DNA from: a virus
Virus record (IMG/VR): IMGVR_UViG_3300020122_000238
Coordinates: 62,001 to 126,000 of that record
Length of the DNA: 64,000 bases
Reading direction: 5' to 3' (one strand)
Shown here: piece after piece, positions 50,043-59,800 of the stretch
How the letters are laid out: every line of letters begins with the position of its first letter
Numbering within the stretch: position 1 is the first letter of the stretch
Program-made: the position numbers and the translations under genes
The notes under the pieces: generated by a model
The model's input: the letters and a program-made list of their open reading frames with translations, nothing else
The model's database searches: none
Told to the model about the DNA's origin: nothing

Positions 50043-50782
50043 GTTTCGAGTTCAAAGGCACTTTTAATAGGAGCCAGTTCCAACGCTTCGTGGCGTTCGC
50101 TCGAAGCCAGCTCACGGTTGTCGACGCCAGAATCGTCCATCTCTCGGCGGAGCAGGGGCGAGTGGGGGCGCTCCTGTTTTCCTACGATGCAGGAGGCGTC
50201 CCTGTGGGGTTCGTTGCGGAGCCGGCGGACTCCTACATCGGAAAGCTTGTGGGGGTCTACGAAGTCTTTGGGGGGGACGTGCTCTTCGACCTCCATGTTC
50301 GGTCGATGAACCAGCCGGTCTTCCTAATGAAGACCGACGAAACGACGCCTGCCCAGCTCATGAGCAACGGAGAGGTTGTGGGGGCTCCAGGGCTCGCCGA
50401 TGGGGAATCCGCGGAGCTGATGTCTCAAGCGCGCGAATGGGTTCGCCCGGTCCTCGATTACCGCCTGGACCACCTGGAGCGGAAGATTCGTCGAGCCATC
50501 GACTACTCCGATTCTCTCCAAGGGGAGATCAACCTTCTGTCCCTTATCAAGGCGGACAAGGACATCGAGGACTCCTTCGAGTATATAGCTGACAGGGTCG
50601 AGCAGCTCTTCGGGGATCCCTCGTTCCGTGCCATTTGGGATGACCAAGGCAAGGACAAGTTCGGCAAGCTCATCTACGCCCCCTTCTTGCCCTTCTCCAG
50701 TGGGACGGCACGGGAGGCCAACAGCGTCTACGGCCGCGACGAGCGGGGGGCTACCACGCCTGGAGAGAAGCAAGGGTCATGA
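50039..50782 (+). CDS. Baseplate-region structural protein
   Basis: A 247-residue protein read from GTG 50039, which overlaps the stop of the EndoVII-like frame; GGGGG lies upstream. The first ~110 residues are a beta/alpha domain (FEFKGTFNRSQFQRFVAFA, GALLFSYDAGGVPVGFVAEP). A helical segment follows (WVRPVLDYRLDHLERKIRRA). The C-terminal part ends in FGKLIYAPFLPFSSGTARE. It is coupled to the gp25-like gene (4-bp overlap), so it is probably a wedge-associated component. Not recognised further. Confidence 0.65.
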   Translation: MSFEFKGTFNRSQFQRFVAFARSQLTVVDARIVHLSAEQGRVGALLFSYDAGGVPVGFVAEPADSYIGKLVGVYEVFGGDVLFDLHVRSMNQPVFLMKTDETTPAQLMSNGEVVGAPGLADGESAELMSQAREWVRPVLDYRLDHLERKIRRAIDYSDSLQGEINLLSLIKADKDIEDSFEYIADRVEQLFGDPSFRAIWDDQGKDKFGKLIYAPFLPFSSGTAREANSVYGRDERGATTPGEKQGS

Positions 50783-51912
50783 GTTACGACCGGCAAATTG
50801 ACCAGGTCTGCCCACATCTTGTTGCGGAGGAAGCGCTCTACATCGGAGCGGATCGCCGGGCTATTCGACCGATGCGTCCTATTGCTTCGGCGGACTCTGT
50901 CTTGGTGCGGTTCAACGGAGAAGCTCTGATTCCTTCGTCGGGGTTGCAACTCCCGGGTGCCGCAACGGGTAACAAGGAAGGCCCGTTCACCATCCTCGCA
51001 GGGGTGAACGACAAGCTCGCGGTTCGAGTCGACCAGGGGGCAATGCAGACGGTCGTTCTGTCGCCAGCTTCCGCTCTTGTCCCGGAGCGTCTTGCCTACC
51101 AGCTCAACCGCCAGCTCACCGGGGTCACCTTCCGAGGGGTGGGCAATCGGCTACAGTTCAGGACCGCCTCGGAAGGCCTAGGGGCAAGTGTTCTCTTCGA
51201 TGCAACCAGCACGATGACGCGGCTCATTGGGGTTCTGACCCCCCGAGAGTTTCGAGGACAGACGAGCATCCCTGGTTGGACCCTCGTACGGGATCTCAAG
51301 TCTCTTTCGGATCGGCCTACTCGGCTCATCATCTTCGATGAGCCCCTTCGGAGCTTCGGGGACTTCGTCGAGATCAGCTACACGACCGTCAAGCAGGATT
51401 GCCGGCGTTGTGGGGGTATCGGCGTCGAAAACGACTGGCGATACGGGCAGACAGGGGAGGTTGCTCAGGTTCGAGATGAGGCTCTTCTCATTCAGGAGCT
51501 ACAGAAGAATTTCCTCACCGTCCGGGGGAGCAACAGCTTCCACCCATTTTACGGATCGACCCTCATCGAGGCCATAGGCAAGAAGATCGTCTCGGGAGGT
51601 CTTATGCAAAGTCTCCTAGAGACGGACATCTACCAGACTTTCAAGGCGTGGAACGACATCAAGCGAGGGCAGGAAGAGAAAGTCGGGCAGTACGTGTCGG
51701 ACTCCGAGTTCCCCTACCGAATGTTGGGGGTCAACATCGTTCCGAGTAAACAAGACGTCACCGTGGTCTTCCTTCGGATTACGGTTCAGAATCGTTCGCA
51801 GAAACCTATTGTGTTGGAACGAGGTCTTCGTTTGCCCCAAGCATTCGATATCAAGTCCTTCCAACAGGGCAACATTCGACAGTCCCTCCTCAACCCTGTT
51901 TTTGCTGGGTAA
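50779..51912 (+). CDS. Baseplate wedge protein, gp25-like
   Basis: A 377-residue protein whose C-terminal ~125 residues match gp25-like wedge proteins: HPFYGSTLIEAIGKKIVSG, a helical QEEKVGQYVSDSEFPYRML segment and VVFLRITVQNRSQKPIVLERGL. gp25 proteins link the baseplate to the first sheath ring. The N-terminal ~200 residues are an addition: a GPFTILAGVNDKLAVRVDQG module (~70-155) like the repeats in the sheath insertion, and a CRRCGG zinc-like pair (~211). The usual gp25 is about 130 aa, so this is a fusion. It is followed at once by the gpJ-like gene, the normal order. Confidence 0.82.
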   Translation: MSYDRQIDQVCPHLVAEEALYIGADRRAIRPMRPIASADSVLVRFNGEALIPSSGLQLPGAATGNKEGPFTILAGVNDKLAVRVDQGAMQTVVLSPASALVPERLAYQLNRQLTGVTFRGVGNRLQFRTASEGLGASVLFDATSTMTRLIGVLTPREFRGQTSIPGWTLVRDLKSLSDRPTRLIIFDEPLRSFGDFVEISYTTVKQDCRRCGGIGVENDWRYGQTGEVAQVRDEALLIQELQKNFLTVRGSNSFHPFYGSTLIEAIGKKIVSGGLMQSLLETDIYQTFKAWNDIKRGQEEKVGQYVSDSEFPYRMLGVNIVPSKQDVTVVFLRITVQNRSQKPIVLERGLRLPQAFDIKSFQQGNIRQSLLNPVFAG

Positions 51913-51915
51913 TCG

Positions 51916-54900
51916 ATGGCCACGGCACCCAAATTCGAGAGTCGCGATAGCCTTGGGTTCACTCAGAACCTCGTTTTCACGACAAACCAAGGATCGGTTG
52001 TCCTCTCGGGGACGATCGATGTCAACACGTCTGCGGTTCAGGTCTCGATTAACGGGGGGCCTTTCGTTTCAGACCCGACGCTTGTCAAGATCGACCTCGG
52101 GACCTTCACCATCCCGAACCTGACGACGTACCCCTCGGGGCTCCTTCTGGAGTTCGGGGACAACGTCATACAGGTTCGGGCGATCGACATCATCGGCGGG
52201 GTGAGCGGTGCCTCAACGGCCACCATCTCGCGTGTCCAGGCGATCGACCTTGTTGGGACTCGAATCCCGTCGGGCATCAGGCTTCGGCGTATGCGGAATG
52301 CCGTGACCATCCTCGCTGCAACCCCCGACGCGGATATCATCGAGCAGTCCGAGGATACGGGTCTTCCGATCGTCTACCCGGTCAAGTTCCTCGGGTTCCA
52401 CATCTACGCCTCGACAAGTCCCGCTGGCGTCTCGGGGCTCTTCAGGATCAACGAGAAGATCATTCAGCCGGTCGTGACTGCCGTTGAAGAGGATGTCCTG
52501 ATCCAGGATGACGTCATTGCTTCATGGCCGGACTCAGCACGGAAATTCGTGCGGATTCGAGTCACCGAGGAGGACGAGTTTGGTAACGAGCTTAACCTTC
52601 GGCTTGATGTTCGCCGAGACGTCAACACCGTTTTCCATCGCGTGCGTCTTCGGGGCTCTCTGGAGCAGTACCGTTTGACCAAGTTCGTGTCGTTCCGGCA
52701 CAATCGAGCTGGCGGGGCGGGGCTCATCAACTCGGAGCAGTTCGCAGGAATCTCGAACAACGACCCCCTCTACTATGTGGTGTCGGCGATCTACTACAAC
52801 AACTTGACGGGCGAGGAAGTGGAAACCCCGACGAGCCAAGAGGTTGTGGGGGCTCCTCTCATCATCGACACGGCGATCAAAGACTTGCCTGGTCGCGTCG
52901 AGCAACAGATCCTTGTCGACTACGTTCGAGCCGTGCAGCGGGTCAACTCGGAGATCTCCCTCATCCCGGGCTCGACGACGCGAGATGTCTCGATCGACCC
53001 GTTCACCTCGGAAGCGGAGCGCATCTGGTTCCTTTTGGACTTCGTCCACAGGAGCCAGAGCTTCCTCACGTTACTCCAGATCGATGATGCCAACGGCGAT
53101 GGTATCTCGGATGATGTCGCCTCCTCCGCCTACAAGACGGCGCTGAGGGATGCGCTCGGGTTTGCGACGGATGCCGCAGTCCAACAGCTTCTCGATACAC
53201 AGTTCGACAAGCTGGCGAGGAACCACGGGAAGACCCGGCTCCCGGGGCGGCCCGCCGTTGGGCAGGCGGTCATCTACACGCCGACGAAGCCCCTCAAGAA
53301 CATCCCTGTCCCCGCGGGCACCTTCGTCTCGACGGACACGGATAGCAGCACCAACACGCCTTCTGTGCGCTTCCGCGTGGGAGGCACCTTCGTTCTCCCG
53401 GCGGCCAATGCCGATGCCTATTTCAATTTCGACACCAAGCAATATGAGCTGACGGTCGACATCATCGCAGAGACGATCGGCACGGACGGGAACCGCTCGG
53501 CAACGGCCATCAAAAACATACAGGGGGTCCCTGGCGTTCGCGTGACGAACCGTGCAGCCACAACCTTCGGCACCAACCAAGAGTCGAATGCGGGGCTTGC
53601 AGAGCGCACCATGTTGGGGCCTTCCTCGGTCGACACGGGAACCGAAGGTGGGTACGCGGCTACGGCGGCGGAAGAGGTCGGCATCGTCAAGTCCAAGATC
53701 GTGAAATCGGGGGATGCCCTGATGATGCGCGACTACGACCCGGTCCGTCACAAGCATATCGGAGGCAAGGTCGACATCTGGGTGCAAGGCATTCGCGAGC
53801 GCGAAGTGACGGAGAAGTTCGCCTTCACCTTCGAGGTTGCCAGGGATGTTCTTGTCCAGATCATCGATCTCTCGACGCTCACCTTCCGCGTGCTCGACTC
53901 ACGGGTGACGCTCTCTACCCCCATCGTCGAGATCCTCAACAACCCCATTCAGGGGTTGGGGGTTCACAACGTCTCGGCGGGTCAGGACTACGACCTCACG
54001 GGGGTCGTGATTCTCGATTACCAGACGTTCAGGATCGACAGCACCATCCCACAGCCCATCACGCATCTCGATGACTCGATCGTCGCGGACTATCGTTTCC
54101 GCGTCGTCAACCAGTTCCGGTTCTCACTCCAGCCGGTGCGTCGGGTTGTCTCGGTGGTGGGGGAGGTTGCGGGGCCTCTCGACCCCTCCGTGAACTACCT
54201 CCTCTACAAGAACGACGACCCTCTTCTGACGGGCGAAAGCACGATCGCGAAGGATTACCTCTCGATCCTCCAAGCGAATGGCAAGCCCTCGGGGAACACC
54301 ATTCAGATCAACAATGAGGATCACGTCCTCATTGGTTTCGTCCAGGAGCCTTTGAACACCATCGGGGTCAACACCAAGACCATCCGAGTCTTCAACCAGG
54401 CTCGGACGGTGGAATACGATGGTCCGGGGACGCCTCTCCCGGACTTCGAGATCATCTTGGGAACTCCCACGTCTCCCGCCAAGATCGTTCGGACGGCCTC
54501 CTCGCTGATCAAGAATGGGCAGTCTGTGAGCGTCGACTACACGCACGACGAGAATTTCACGGTCACCTATGTGATCAACGACCTGCTTCAGGATTTGCAG
54601 CATGTGGTGAACAACCGCCGGCACACCACGGCAGATGTTCTCGTGAAGCAGGCAGTTCTGAACCAGATCGACATCGAGACCACGGTACAGCTCAAGCGAG
54701 GGGCGACCAAGGACACGACGGATCCGGCCATTCACACCTCTGTGAGCCTGGAGCTGAACCAGAAGCTCATTGGGCAGGGTTCCGCCCAAAGCGACATCAT
54801 CAACGCGGTCGACTCGACGCAAGGGGTTGACTACCAGATCGTGCCTCTCGCCAAGATGGCCTACGCAGATGGGTCCCGAAAGCTGCGGGAGACCATTCTC

Positions 54901-55386
54901 TCGGACTTCGTCCCCCTCCCGGTCCTCGATATCGGGGGCAACATCGTGTACATGCTTCTCAACCCCCTCCAGTCACCCACGACGGATGGCGGCGGGCTCG
55001 ACACGGAACACCGTGGGGTCTTCCAGGACGATGAGAGCATGACGCTCTCATCGTCCCTCCTCATGGTCGGGGGCGCTTCCAACCAGGCGTACATCATCGG
55101 CGCGACGGGGGCTGACATCACGGGCTACTCGGACGACGCCACCCTGACGGCAGCCGGCTTCCTCACGGCAGATGCCAGGACGACCGAACGGCTTCGGAGG
55201 ACAGCAAATCATGTTGTTGTCTCCCTCCTTGGAGCGAGTCTTCCCACGGACGACCCTGGGAAGCACACCTACTCCGCAAGCTACGTCATTCGAGGCGACA
55301 AGAACGCACACGACATCTTCACGACTCAGGTCGAGTACATCGATCTGGGCAGCTTCACCATCACCTACAGGCAGGCAACCACATGA
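51916..55386 (+). CDS. Baseplate J-like protein
   Basis: An 1156-residue protein. The region ~380-620 follows baseplate J/gp47 proteins: LDFVHRSQSFLTLLQIDD, VPVPAGTFVSTDTDSS, FNFDTKQYELTVDIIAETIGTDGNRSA, RVTNRAATTFGTNQES then a TGTEGGYAATAAEEVGIVKS segment in the position of the usual TGG.D.E. motif. The N-terminal ~230 residues include an Ig-like TNQGSVVLSGTIDVNTSAVQV domain, and there is a long C-terminal extension. J-like proteins form the wedge body. It is about three times larger than P2 gpJ. Confidence 0.82.
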   Translation: MATAPKFESRDSLGFTQNLVFTTNQGSVVLSGTIDVNTSAVQVSINGGPFVSDPTLVKIDLGTFTIPNLTTYPSGLLLEFGDNVIQVRAIDIIGGVSGASTATISRVQAIDLVGTRIPSGIRLRRMRNAVTILAATPDADIIEQSEDTGLPIVYPVKFLGFHIYASTSPAGVSGLFRINEKIIQPVVTAVEEDVLIQDDVIASWPDSARKFVRIRVTEEDEFGNELNLRLDVRRDVNTVFHRVRLRGSLEQYRLTKFVSFRHNRAGGAGLINSEQFAGISNNDPLYYVVSAIYYNNLTGEEVETPTSQEVVGAPLIIDTAIKDLPGRVEQQILVDYVRAVQRVNSEISLIPGSTTRDVSIDPFTSEAERIWFLLDFVHRSQSFLTLLQIDDANGDGISDDVASSAYKTALRDALGFATDAAVQQLLDTQFDKLARNHGKTRLPGRPAVGQAVIYTPTKPLKNIPVPAGTFVSTDTDSSTNTPSVRFRVGGTFVLPAANADAYFNFDTKQYELTVDIIAETIGTDGNRSATAIKNIQGVPGVRVTNRAATTFGTNQESNAGLAERTMLGPSSVDTGTEGGYAATAAEEVGIVKSKIVKSGDALMMRDYDPVRHKHIGGKVDIWVQGIREREVTEKFAFTFEVARDVLVQIIDLSTLTFRVLDSRVTLSTPIVEILNNPIQGLGVHNVSAGQDYDLTGVVILDYQTFRIDSTIPQPITHLDDSIVADYRFRVVNQFRFSLQPVRRVVSVVGEVAGPLDPSVNYLLYKNDDPLLTGESTIAKDYLSILQANGKPSGNTIQINNEDHVLIGFVQEPLNTIGVNTKTIRVFNQARTVEYDGPGTPLPDFEIILGTPTSPAKIVRTASSLIKNGQSVSVDYTHDENFTVTYVINDLLQDLQHVVNNRRHTTADVLVKQAVLNQIDIETTVQLKRGATKDTTDPAIHTSVSLELNQKLIGQGSAQSDIINAVDSTQGVDYQIVPLAKMAYADGSRKLRETILSDFVPLPVLDIGGNIVYMLLNPLQSPTTDGGGLDTEHRGVFQDDESMTLSSSLLMVGGASNQAYIIGATGADITGYSDDATLTAAGFLTADARTTERLRRTANHVVVSLLGASLPTDDPGKHTYSASYVIRGDKNAHDIFTTQVEYIDLGSFTITYRQATT

Positions 55387-55565
55387 GCAAACGACTTGTT
55401 CGCAAGAAGAAGTTTCTGGAGTCGAAACTGAGTACCCCTACTCCGGTTCCTGTTCCACAGGCTGAGAGGGTGTACCCGTTTGCGGCAATGACTCGTGAAC
55501 AAAAGAAGCTTCTGGCCTCTCAGATGATTGCCCCCATTCGATGTGGGGGGAAGGATTACAAATGA
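55383..55565 (+). CDS. Small basic protein (60 aa)
   Basis: A 60-residue protein whose ATG overlaps the preceding stop (ATGA). It is basic at the N-terminus (SKRLVRKKKFLESKL), has a Pro-rich middle, and ends with QKKLLASQMIAPIRCGG. It overlaps the next small gene in the same way. Lower GC than the baseplate genes. Function unknown. Confidence 0.55.
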   Translation: MSKRLVRKKKFLESKLSTPTPVPVPQAERVYPFAAMTREQKKLLASQMIAPIRCGGKDYK

Positions 55566-55699
55566 AACTGTATCGGAGCTTCGTTCATAATGTCCTGATC
55601 CACCCGCTGTGCTTCGTGGCGGATCTCCTAGAAACTTTTGGGGTCAAGCGATTCTCCAAGAAGATCGACGAACTCCACGACACGTCGGCTCCAATTTGA
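55562..55699 (+). CDS. Very small protein (45 aa)
   Basis: A 45-residue frame overlapping the previous gene by 4 bp. It reads MKLYRSFVHNVLIHPLCFVA then FSKKIDELHDTSAPI. The HNVLIHPL element followed by a hydrophobic segment is a pattern I associate with small uncharacterised phage proteins. A short hydrophobic helix may allow membrane association. Function unknown. Confidence 0.5.
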   Translation: MKLYRSFVHNVLIHPLCFVADLLETFGVKRFSKKIDELHDTSAPI

Positions 55700-55702
55700 C
55701 CC

Positions 55703-55999
55703 ATGCCTCGTTTTACTCCTGACCCCAATAGGCCTTTTGGCGTCGTCTATGGTCTATATGATCCCGTAACCGGAGAACTTCGGTACATTGGACAGACCAC
55801 AAGATCGCTGAAGATGCGTCTATGGGCACACCTTACCCCATCGAATCTTAGGGGGTCCAGGTATGTGGATCGTTATGATATCGCAACAGAAGATATCATA
55901 ACGATGATCCGACAGGGGGTCTCAAGACGCGAAATTGCTAAGCGATTGGGAGTTGGGGTGCGATTTGTTGGGAAGAGACTCCAGAAGGCGGGCATCTGA
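55703..55999 (+). CDS. GIY-YIG endonuclease-like protein with HTH, shortened
   Basis: A 98-residue protein. Residues ~13-45 carry the GIY-YIG start (VVYGLYDPVTGELRYIGQTTRSLKMRLWAH) with the Tyr, Gly and Arg/His positions. The rest of the nuclease domain, including the usual catalytic Glu, is missing; a short segment encoded by an inverted repeat leads straight into an HTH (GVSRREIAKRLGVGVRFVGKRL). It is probably a deletion derivative of a homing nuclease. Its first residues (M.RFT.DPNR) copy the start of the downstream gene. AT-richer than its neighbours. Confidence 0.7.
   Translation: MPRFTPDPNRPFGVVYGLYDPVTGELRYIGQTTRSLKMRLWAHLTPSNLRGSRYVDRYDIATEDIITMIRQGVSRREIAKRLGVGVRFVGKRLQKAGI
55871..55903. 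repeat. 12-bp perfect inverted repeat inside the GIY-YIG gene
   Basis: CGTTATGATATC (55871-55882) and its exact complement (55892-55903) flank a 9-nt loop. It lies at the junction of the nuclease remnant and the HTH segment. Confidence 0.9.
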
Positions 56000-56817
56000 T
56001 GGCTCGGTTTACAAAAGATCCAAACCGTGTGAATCTCACCGTCAGTCAAACTGGACGGGAGTACAATTTGCGTCTTCAACAAAGAGCGCAAAGTATATTC
56101 ACCACCTTATTGAATCTTTTGCCTTCTTCGTACATAAGTGCCATTCAAGGCCCGAATTATTCCATCGAACTCAAGGCGGTGGCCGTAGAGCTGGCTCGGA
56201 TCGAGCTAGCTTTGGAAGACGTCAACACGGATAGCTCCGTCGACACGACACGGCCCGACTTCCTCTACTCGATCGTCGGCTACCTCCTCTTCTTGAACGG
56301 CCGGCTCCCGCCCATGGACTTCTCTGACGAGGAGTTCCGGCAGTTCGTCATCAACCTCATCCGGATCTACTTTCAGGGGTCGATCCCCAAATCGATTTCG
56401 GACTTGACGAAGCTTCTCCTTTCGGGGGACGTACGAACGACGGAGAACTTCCTCCTCGTCCGTCAAGGGGCTTCGGGGTTAGATATCTCGGACCAGTTCG
56501 GTTTTGGTGTTGACGTGGTCATCCCTGTTGGTGGCCAGCTTCCGACGAACATGTTCCAGGTTGATGCCACGCTAAGGATGCTCCTCGACATCATTCGGCC
56601 GGCGCACACCCTCTTCAGGATCCGGTACATCTTCCAGGATCCGATTATCCCCAATGGGGATACCACGGGCACCATCATTGACAGCATGCGTTGGGCTCTC
56701 GCGAACTACTACTACGAGGATTTCCGGTCCTATTGGGGTGGGGTTCGGAATCGTGACCGGCTTGGGATGAAGCAAAATCAAGCCGTGTCCGCTGAAGATC
56801 ATTCGAAGGATTTCTGA
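55999..56817 (+). CDS. Baseplate protein following J (gpI-like position)
   Basis: A 272-residue protein that takes the place of tail protein I after a J-like gene. The N-terminal ~85 residues are helical (LRLQQRAQSIFTTLLNLLPSSY), typical of gpI-like proteins (LLPp.y). The middle (PDFLYSIVGYLLFLNGRLPP, DEEFRQFVINLIRIYFQGS) is also helical, and the last third is beta-rich. The first ~65 codons are AT-richer than the remainder, next to the nuclease insertion. Such proteins join wedge and fibres. Family assignment is by position and general pattern. Confidence 0.6.
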   Translation: MARFTKDPNRVNLTVSQTGREYNLRLQQRAQSIFTTLLNLLPSSYISAIQGPNYSIELKAVAVELARIELALEDVNTDSSVDTTRPDFLYSIVGYLLFLNGRLPPMDFSDEEFRQFVINLIRIYFQGSIPKSISDLTKLLLSGDVRTTENFLLVRQGASGLDISDQFGFGVDVVIPVGGQLPTNMFQVDATLRMLLDIIRPAHTLFRIRYIFQDPIIPNGDTTGTIIDSMRWALANYYYEDFRSYWGGVRNRDRLGMKQNQAVSAEDHSKDF

Positions 56818-56822
56818 CCTTC

Positions 56823-59800
56823 ATGTCTACGACCTTGAACCAGGTTCTCTACACGTCTTCGTCAGGGATTGACGCGCAGAGCATCTTCACGGACCGGGGA
56901 CCCATCTCCAAGCCCCCGCTTGTCCTTGCGACGGGGACAGGGGCCACCCTCGATTCGTACACCACCGTGACGTTGCCGGGGGCCAATGTCCTCCCCGCCT
57001 ATGTCGGCCTCGAAGTCAAGCTGACGTCGGCGTTGAATGGCGGGTCGTATCGTATCGCAGCAAGACTCAGCGCCACCAAGGTCCGCCTCCAGGTGTGCTT
57101 CATGCTGCCTGATGTGGAGACGGGGACGATTGCCTGGCAGATCATCGACCCCCGAGATGGCCAGATTGCAGATGACCCGAGTGATGTGACCGTGCTGGTC
57201 AACGGCTCTCCCGTCATCCCCGACGCGGTTGCTGGGCTCCTCGGGCAGATTGTTCTCCCCTTCGTCCCTACCCACGGAGATGATGTCAAGGTCGACTACT
57301 CGTGGATCCACAACCCTACGGTCGAGATTCGGGGGCTCAACTCCAAGGAGTTCAAGCTTAACAACTGGAATCGAGACAACGGGCAGCCTCCCATGGGGAA
57401 TGGGCACAAGTACCGTTACAACAACGTGCTTCTTGTCCCGGGCGACTACGTGGCAGCGGACATGCAGGCGGTGTTGGATCAGCCTCTCCAGCGGGACCTC
57501 AAATACCGAGCGTTCGAGCGAGCCTACACGCCGGTCCTGAACGATCCCAACCTGCTTCTCCTGAACTCCCCGACGCACAAGATCGCATTCCCTCCGCTTC
57601 AACGGGTGATCAACTCGACGTTCATCCCCTACCAGGCGCTTGTCCTCCCGGAGAACGACGTCAACCCTTGGGCTCGGATGGGTTCGGGGACGGCGGCCGT
57701 CGTTGCCCATGAGCTGATCGTCGGCGACACCTTGGGTGATGTCTTCCCTGGGGGACAGCCTCTTTTCTGGACGCGCTCGATTGACTTGACGTTCCCCCAC
57801 GTCTTCGCTGTGACGTGGCAGATGTACATCAACGCGACCCCCACGTTGGAAGGCGTGTTCTCGGGGGTGGTTGCGGGCTACTCAGACTTCGAGCGGGTGA
57901 TGGTCGTGGGCTACCTGAATGATGCAGGAACTCTCAAGATCGGATTCCTCATTGATGAGGAGGACCCGAGCCTCATCACGTCATGGTCTGGGGGCCTGGA
58001 TGGGAACGGAAACCCGACGGGCAGCCCGACTGTGTTCGACTGGACGGTGCTTCACTCCTACCGCATCTTCCGGGGGAAGGACCAAATCGTCCGCCTCTTC
58101 GTTGATGGTGCTGTGCTGGAGACGTTGAAGCTCGGGGAAGGGAGCTTCCCGTTCCTGAGTAGCCTTCCTGCACCGTTCGTGAGCTTGGAGGGGGTGTTCT
58201 TCGGGTCTCTGTCGATCGTGGCTACGAGCACGTCAACCTGGGATTTCGTCCGCTACTTGATTCTCCCGACGAACCCTGTTCAGACGGCTCCTTCGATTTT
58301 CGTCTCCTACGAGGGAACGAAGATCCCCGAAGTGGCTCCTGGAGCGTGGACGCCTGTGGGGGCGCACGGGACGGAGACGATTCTTGGGGGAGACTTCCTG
58401 CTTCTTGACTCCACAAGCGCGACAACGCCGTCTGTGGAAGCGCTCGCTGGGCTCATTGACGGAGACTTCCGAGGGTTCGTCCGGATCGAGCCTCTCCTTT
58501 CGTCGGCCGCTGATGTGGTCCTCGATGTGAACGTGCAACTCAGGACGTTCACCCACGGGGTCACCCCCAACGCTTTGATGGCAGCCATCGACGATGGGGA
58601 TCGTCTCGTCCAGCTCTGCTTCTTCTCGGATGTGGCCGCACCGAAGTTGAGCTACGGCGGCCGGACCTATCCGGACCAAGCGCAGCCCGTCTCGTGGACT
58701 TCGATGGGTACGGCGCCCGTACGGATGGTGGGACAGGTTCTTCGGATCTCAGACGCAGACACGAACGATGCTCGGGTCTACTTCGTTGACGACACGGCTC
58801 CCACGGGATCCCCCGATCGGGTCGTGGACGCATCGACGGACTTCATCCTTGAGTCTCGCCTCAAGGTCATCTCCTTCGTCCCCGATGGGGGAGGATTCGC
58901 TGGGGCGACGGCTCAGGTCTACGACGGCTCTCGTTCCCTTGGGTTTTTCCTTCAGGAATCGAGTGGGATCCGCTACGTCACGCTTCACTCGGATGGCGCT
59001 CCTGTGGTGGGAGGGCAGTTCGCTTTCGAGTGGAAGGATGGGGCGTTCCACACCTACCGGCTTGTCAAGAGTTTTGGGGGTGATCTTGTCACTCTGTTCG
59101 TCGATGGGATCTTCACAGGCACCGTCGCATACAGCGCGTGCCCTGTGGCTGTGGGGCCTCCCGTTACAGACGGCACCATCTCTTTCGGGTCGTCAACCCC
59201 GGCGTCAATGCAGTCCACCTCCGTGGTTGACTGGGTATACACGAATGCCTGGCGGGTGCTCTCCAGCTTCCGTCGCTATGTGGGGATCTGGAAGGGGTTT
59301 GATTCGGACGCCTTGACGGGCTACCACCTCCCCCTCAAAGGCTTGGGAAGGGATGTCCACGTCGTCGGGAACGTCATCACGGATTCCCTCACGGACTTCT
59401 TTGCTTTGGGGGTGGTGGCTGGAGATCGCTTCATCATCGACGCAGGTCCCAACAAGGGGGTCTACACGATTCAGGCCGTGCCGAATTCCACAACCCTCAC
59501 CTTGGCCTCGATCATCGTCAACCAGCCCTCGACGGCTAGTTACCGGATCCCCAAGGAAACGGATTGGGCGGTCGCCAGCAAGTACCGAATCATGCGCAGC
59601 CCAGCTGGGGACGTTGAAGTTTACCAGGGGATGACCCAGCTCATCGAGCTGGGGTACAACACGATCGACCTTCCCTCGACCTCCGTTGGAATCCCCAGGA
59701 TTCTGGCCGGAGGTCTTCCGTCTATCGTTTTTGGGGCCTTCGACCCGACGAACATCTCCCAATCTGCCTGGGATTTCGTTCGCTATGGGATCACCCGCTC

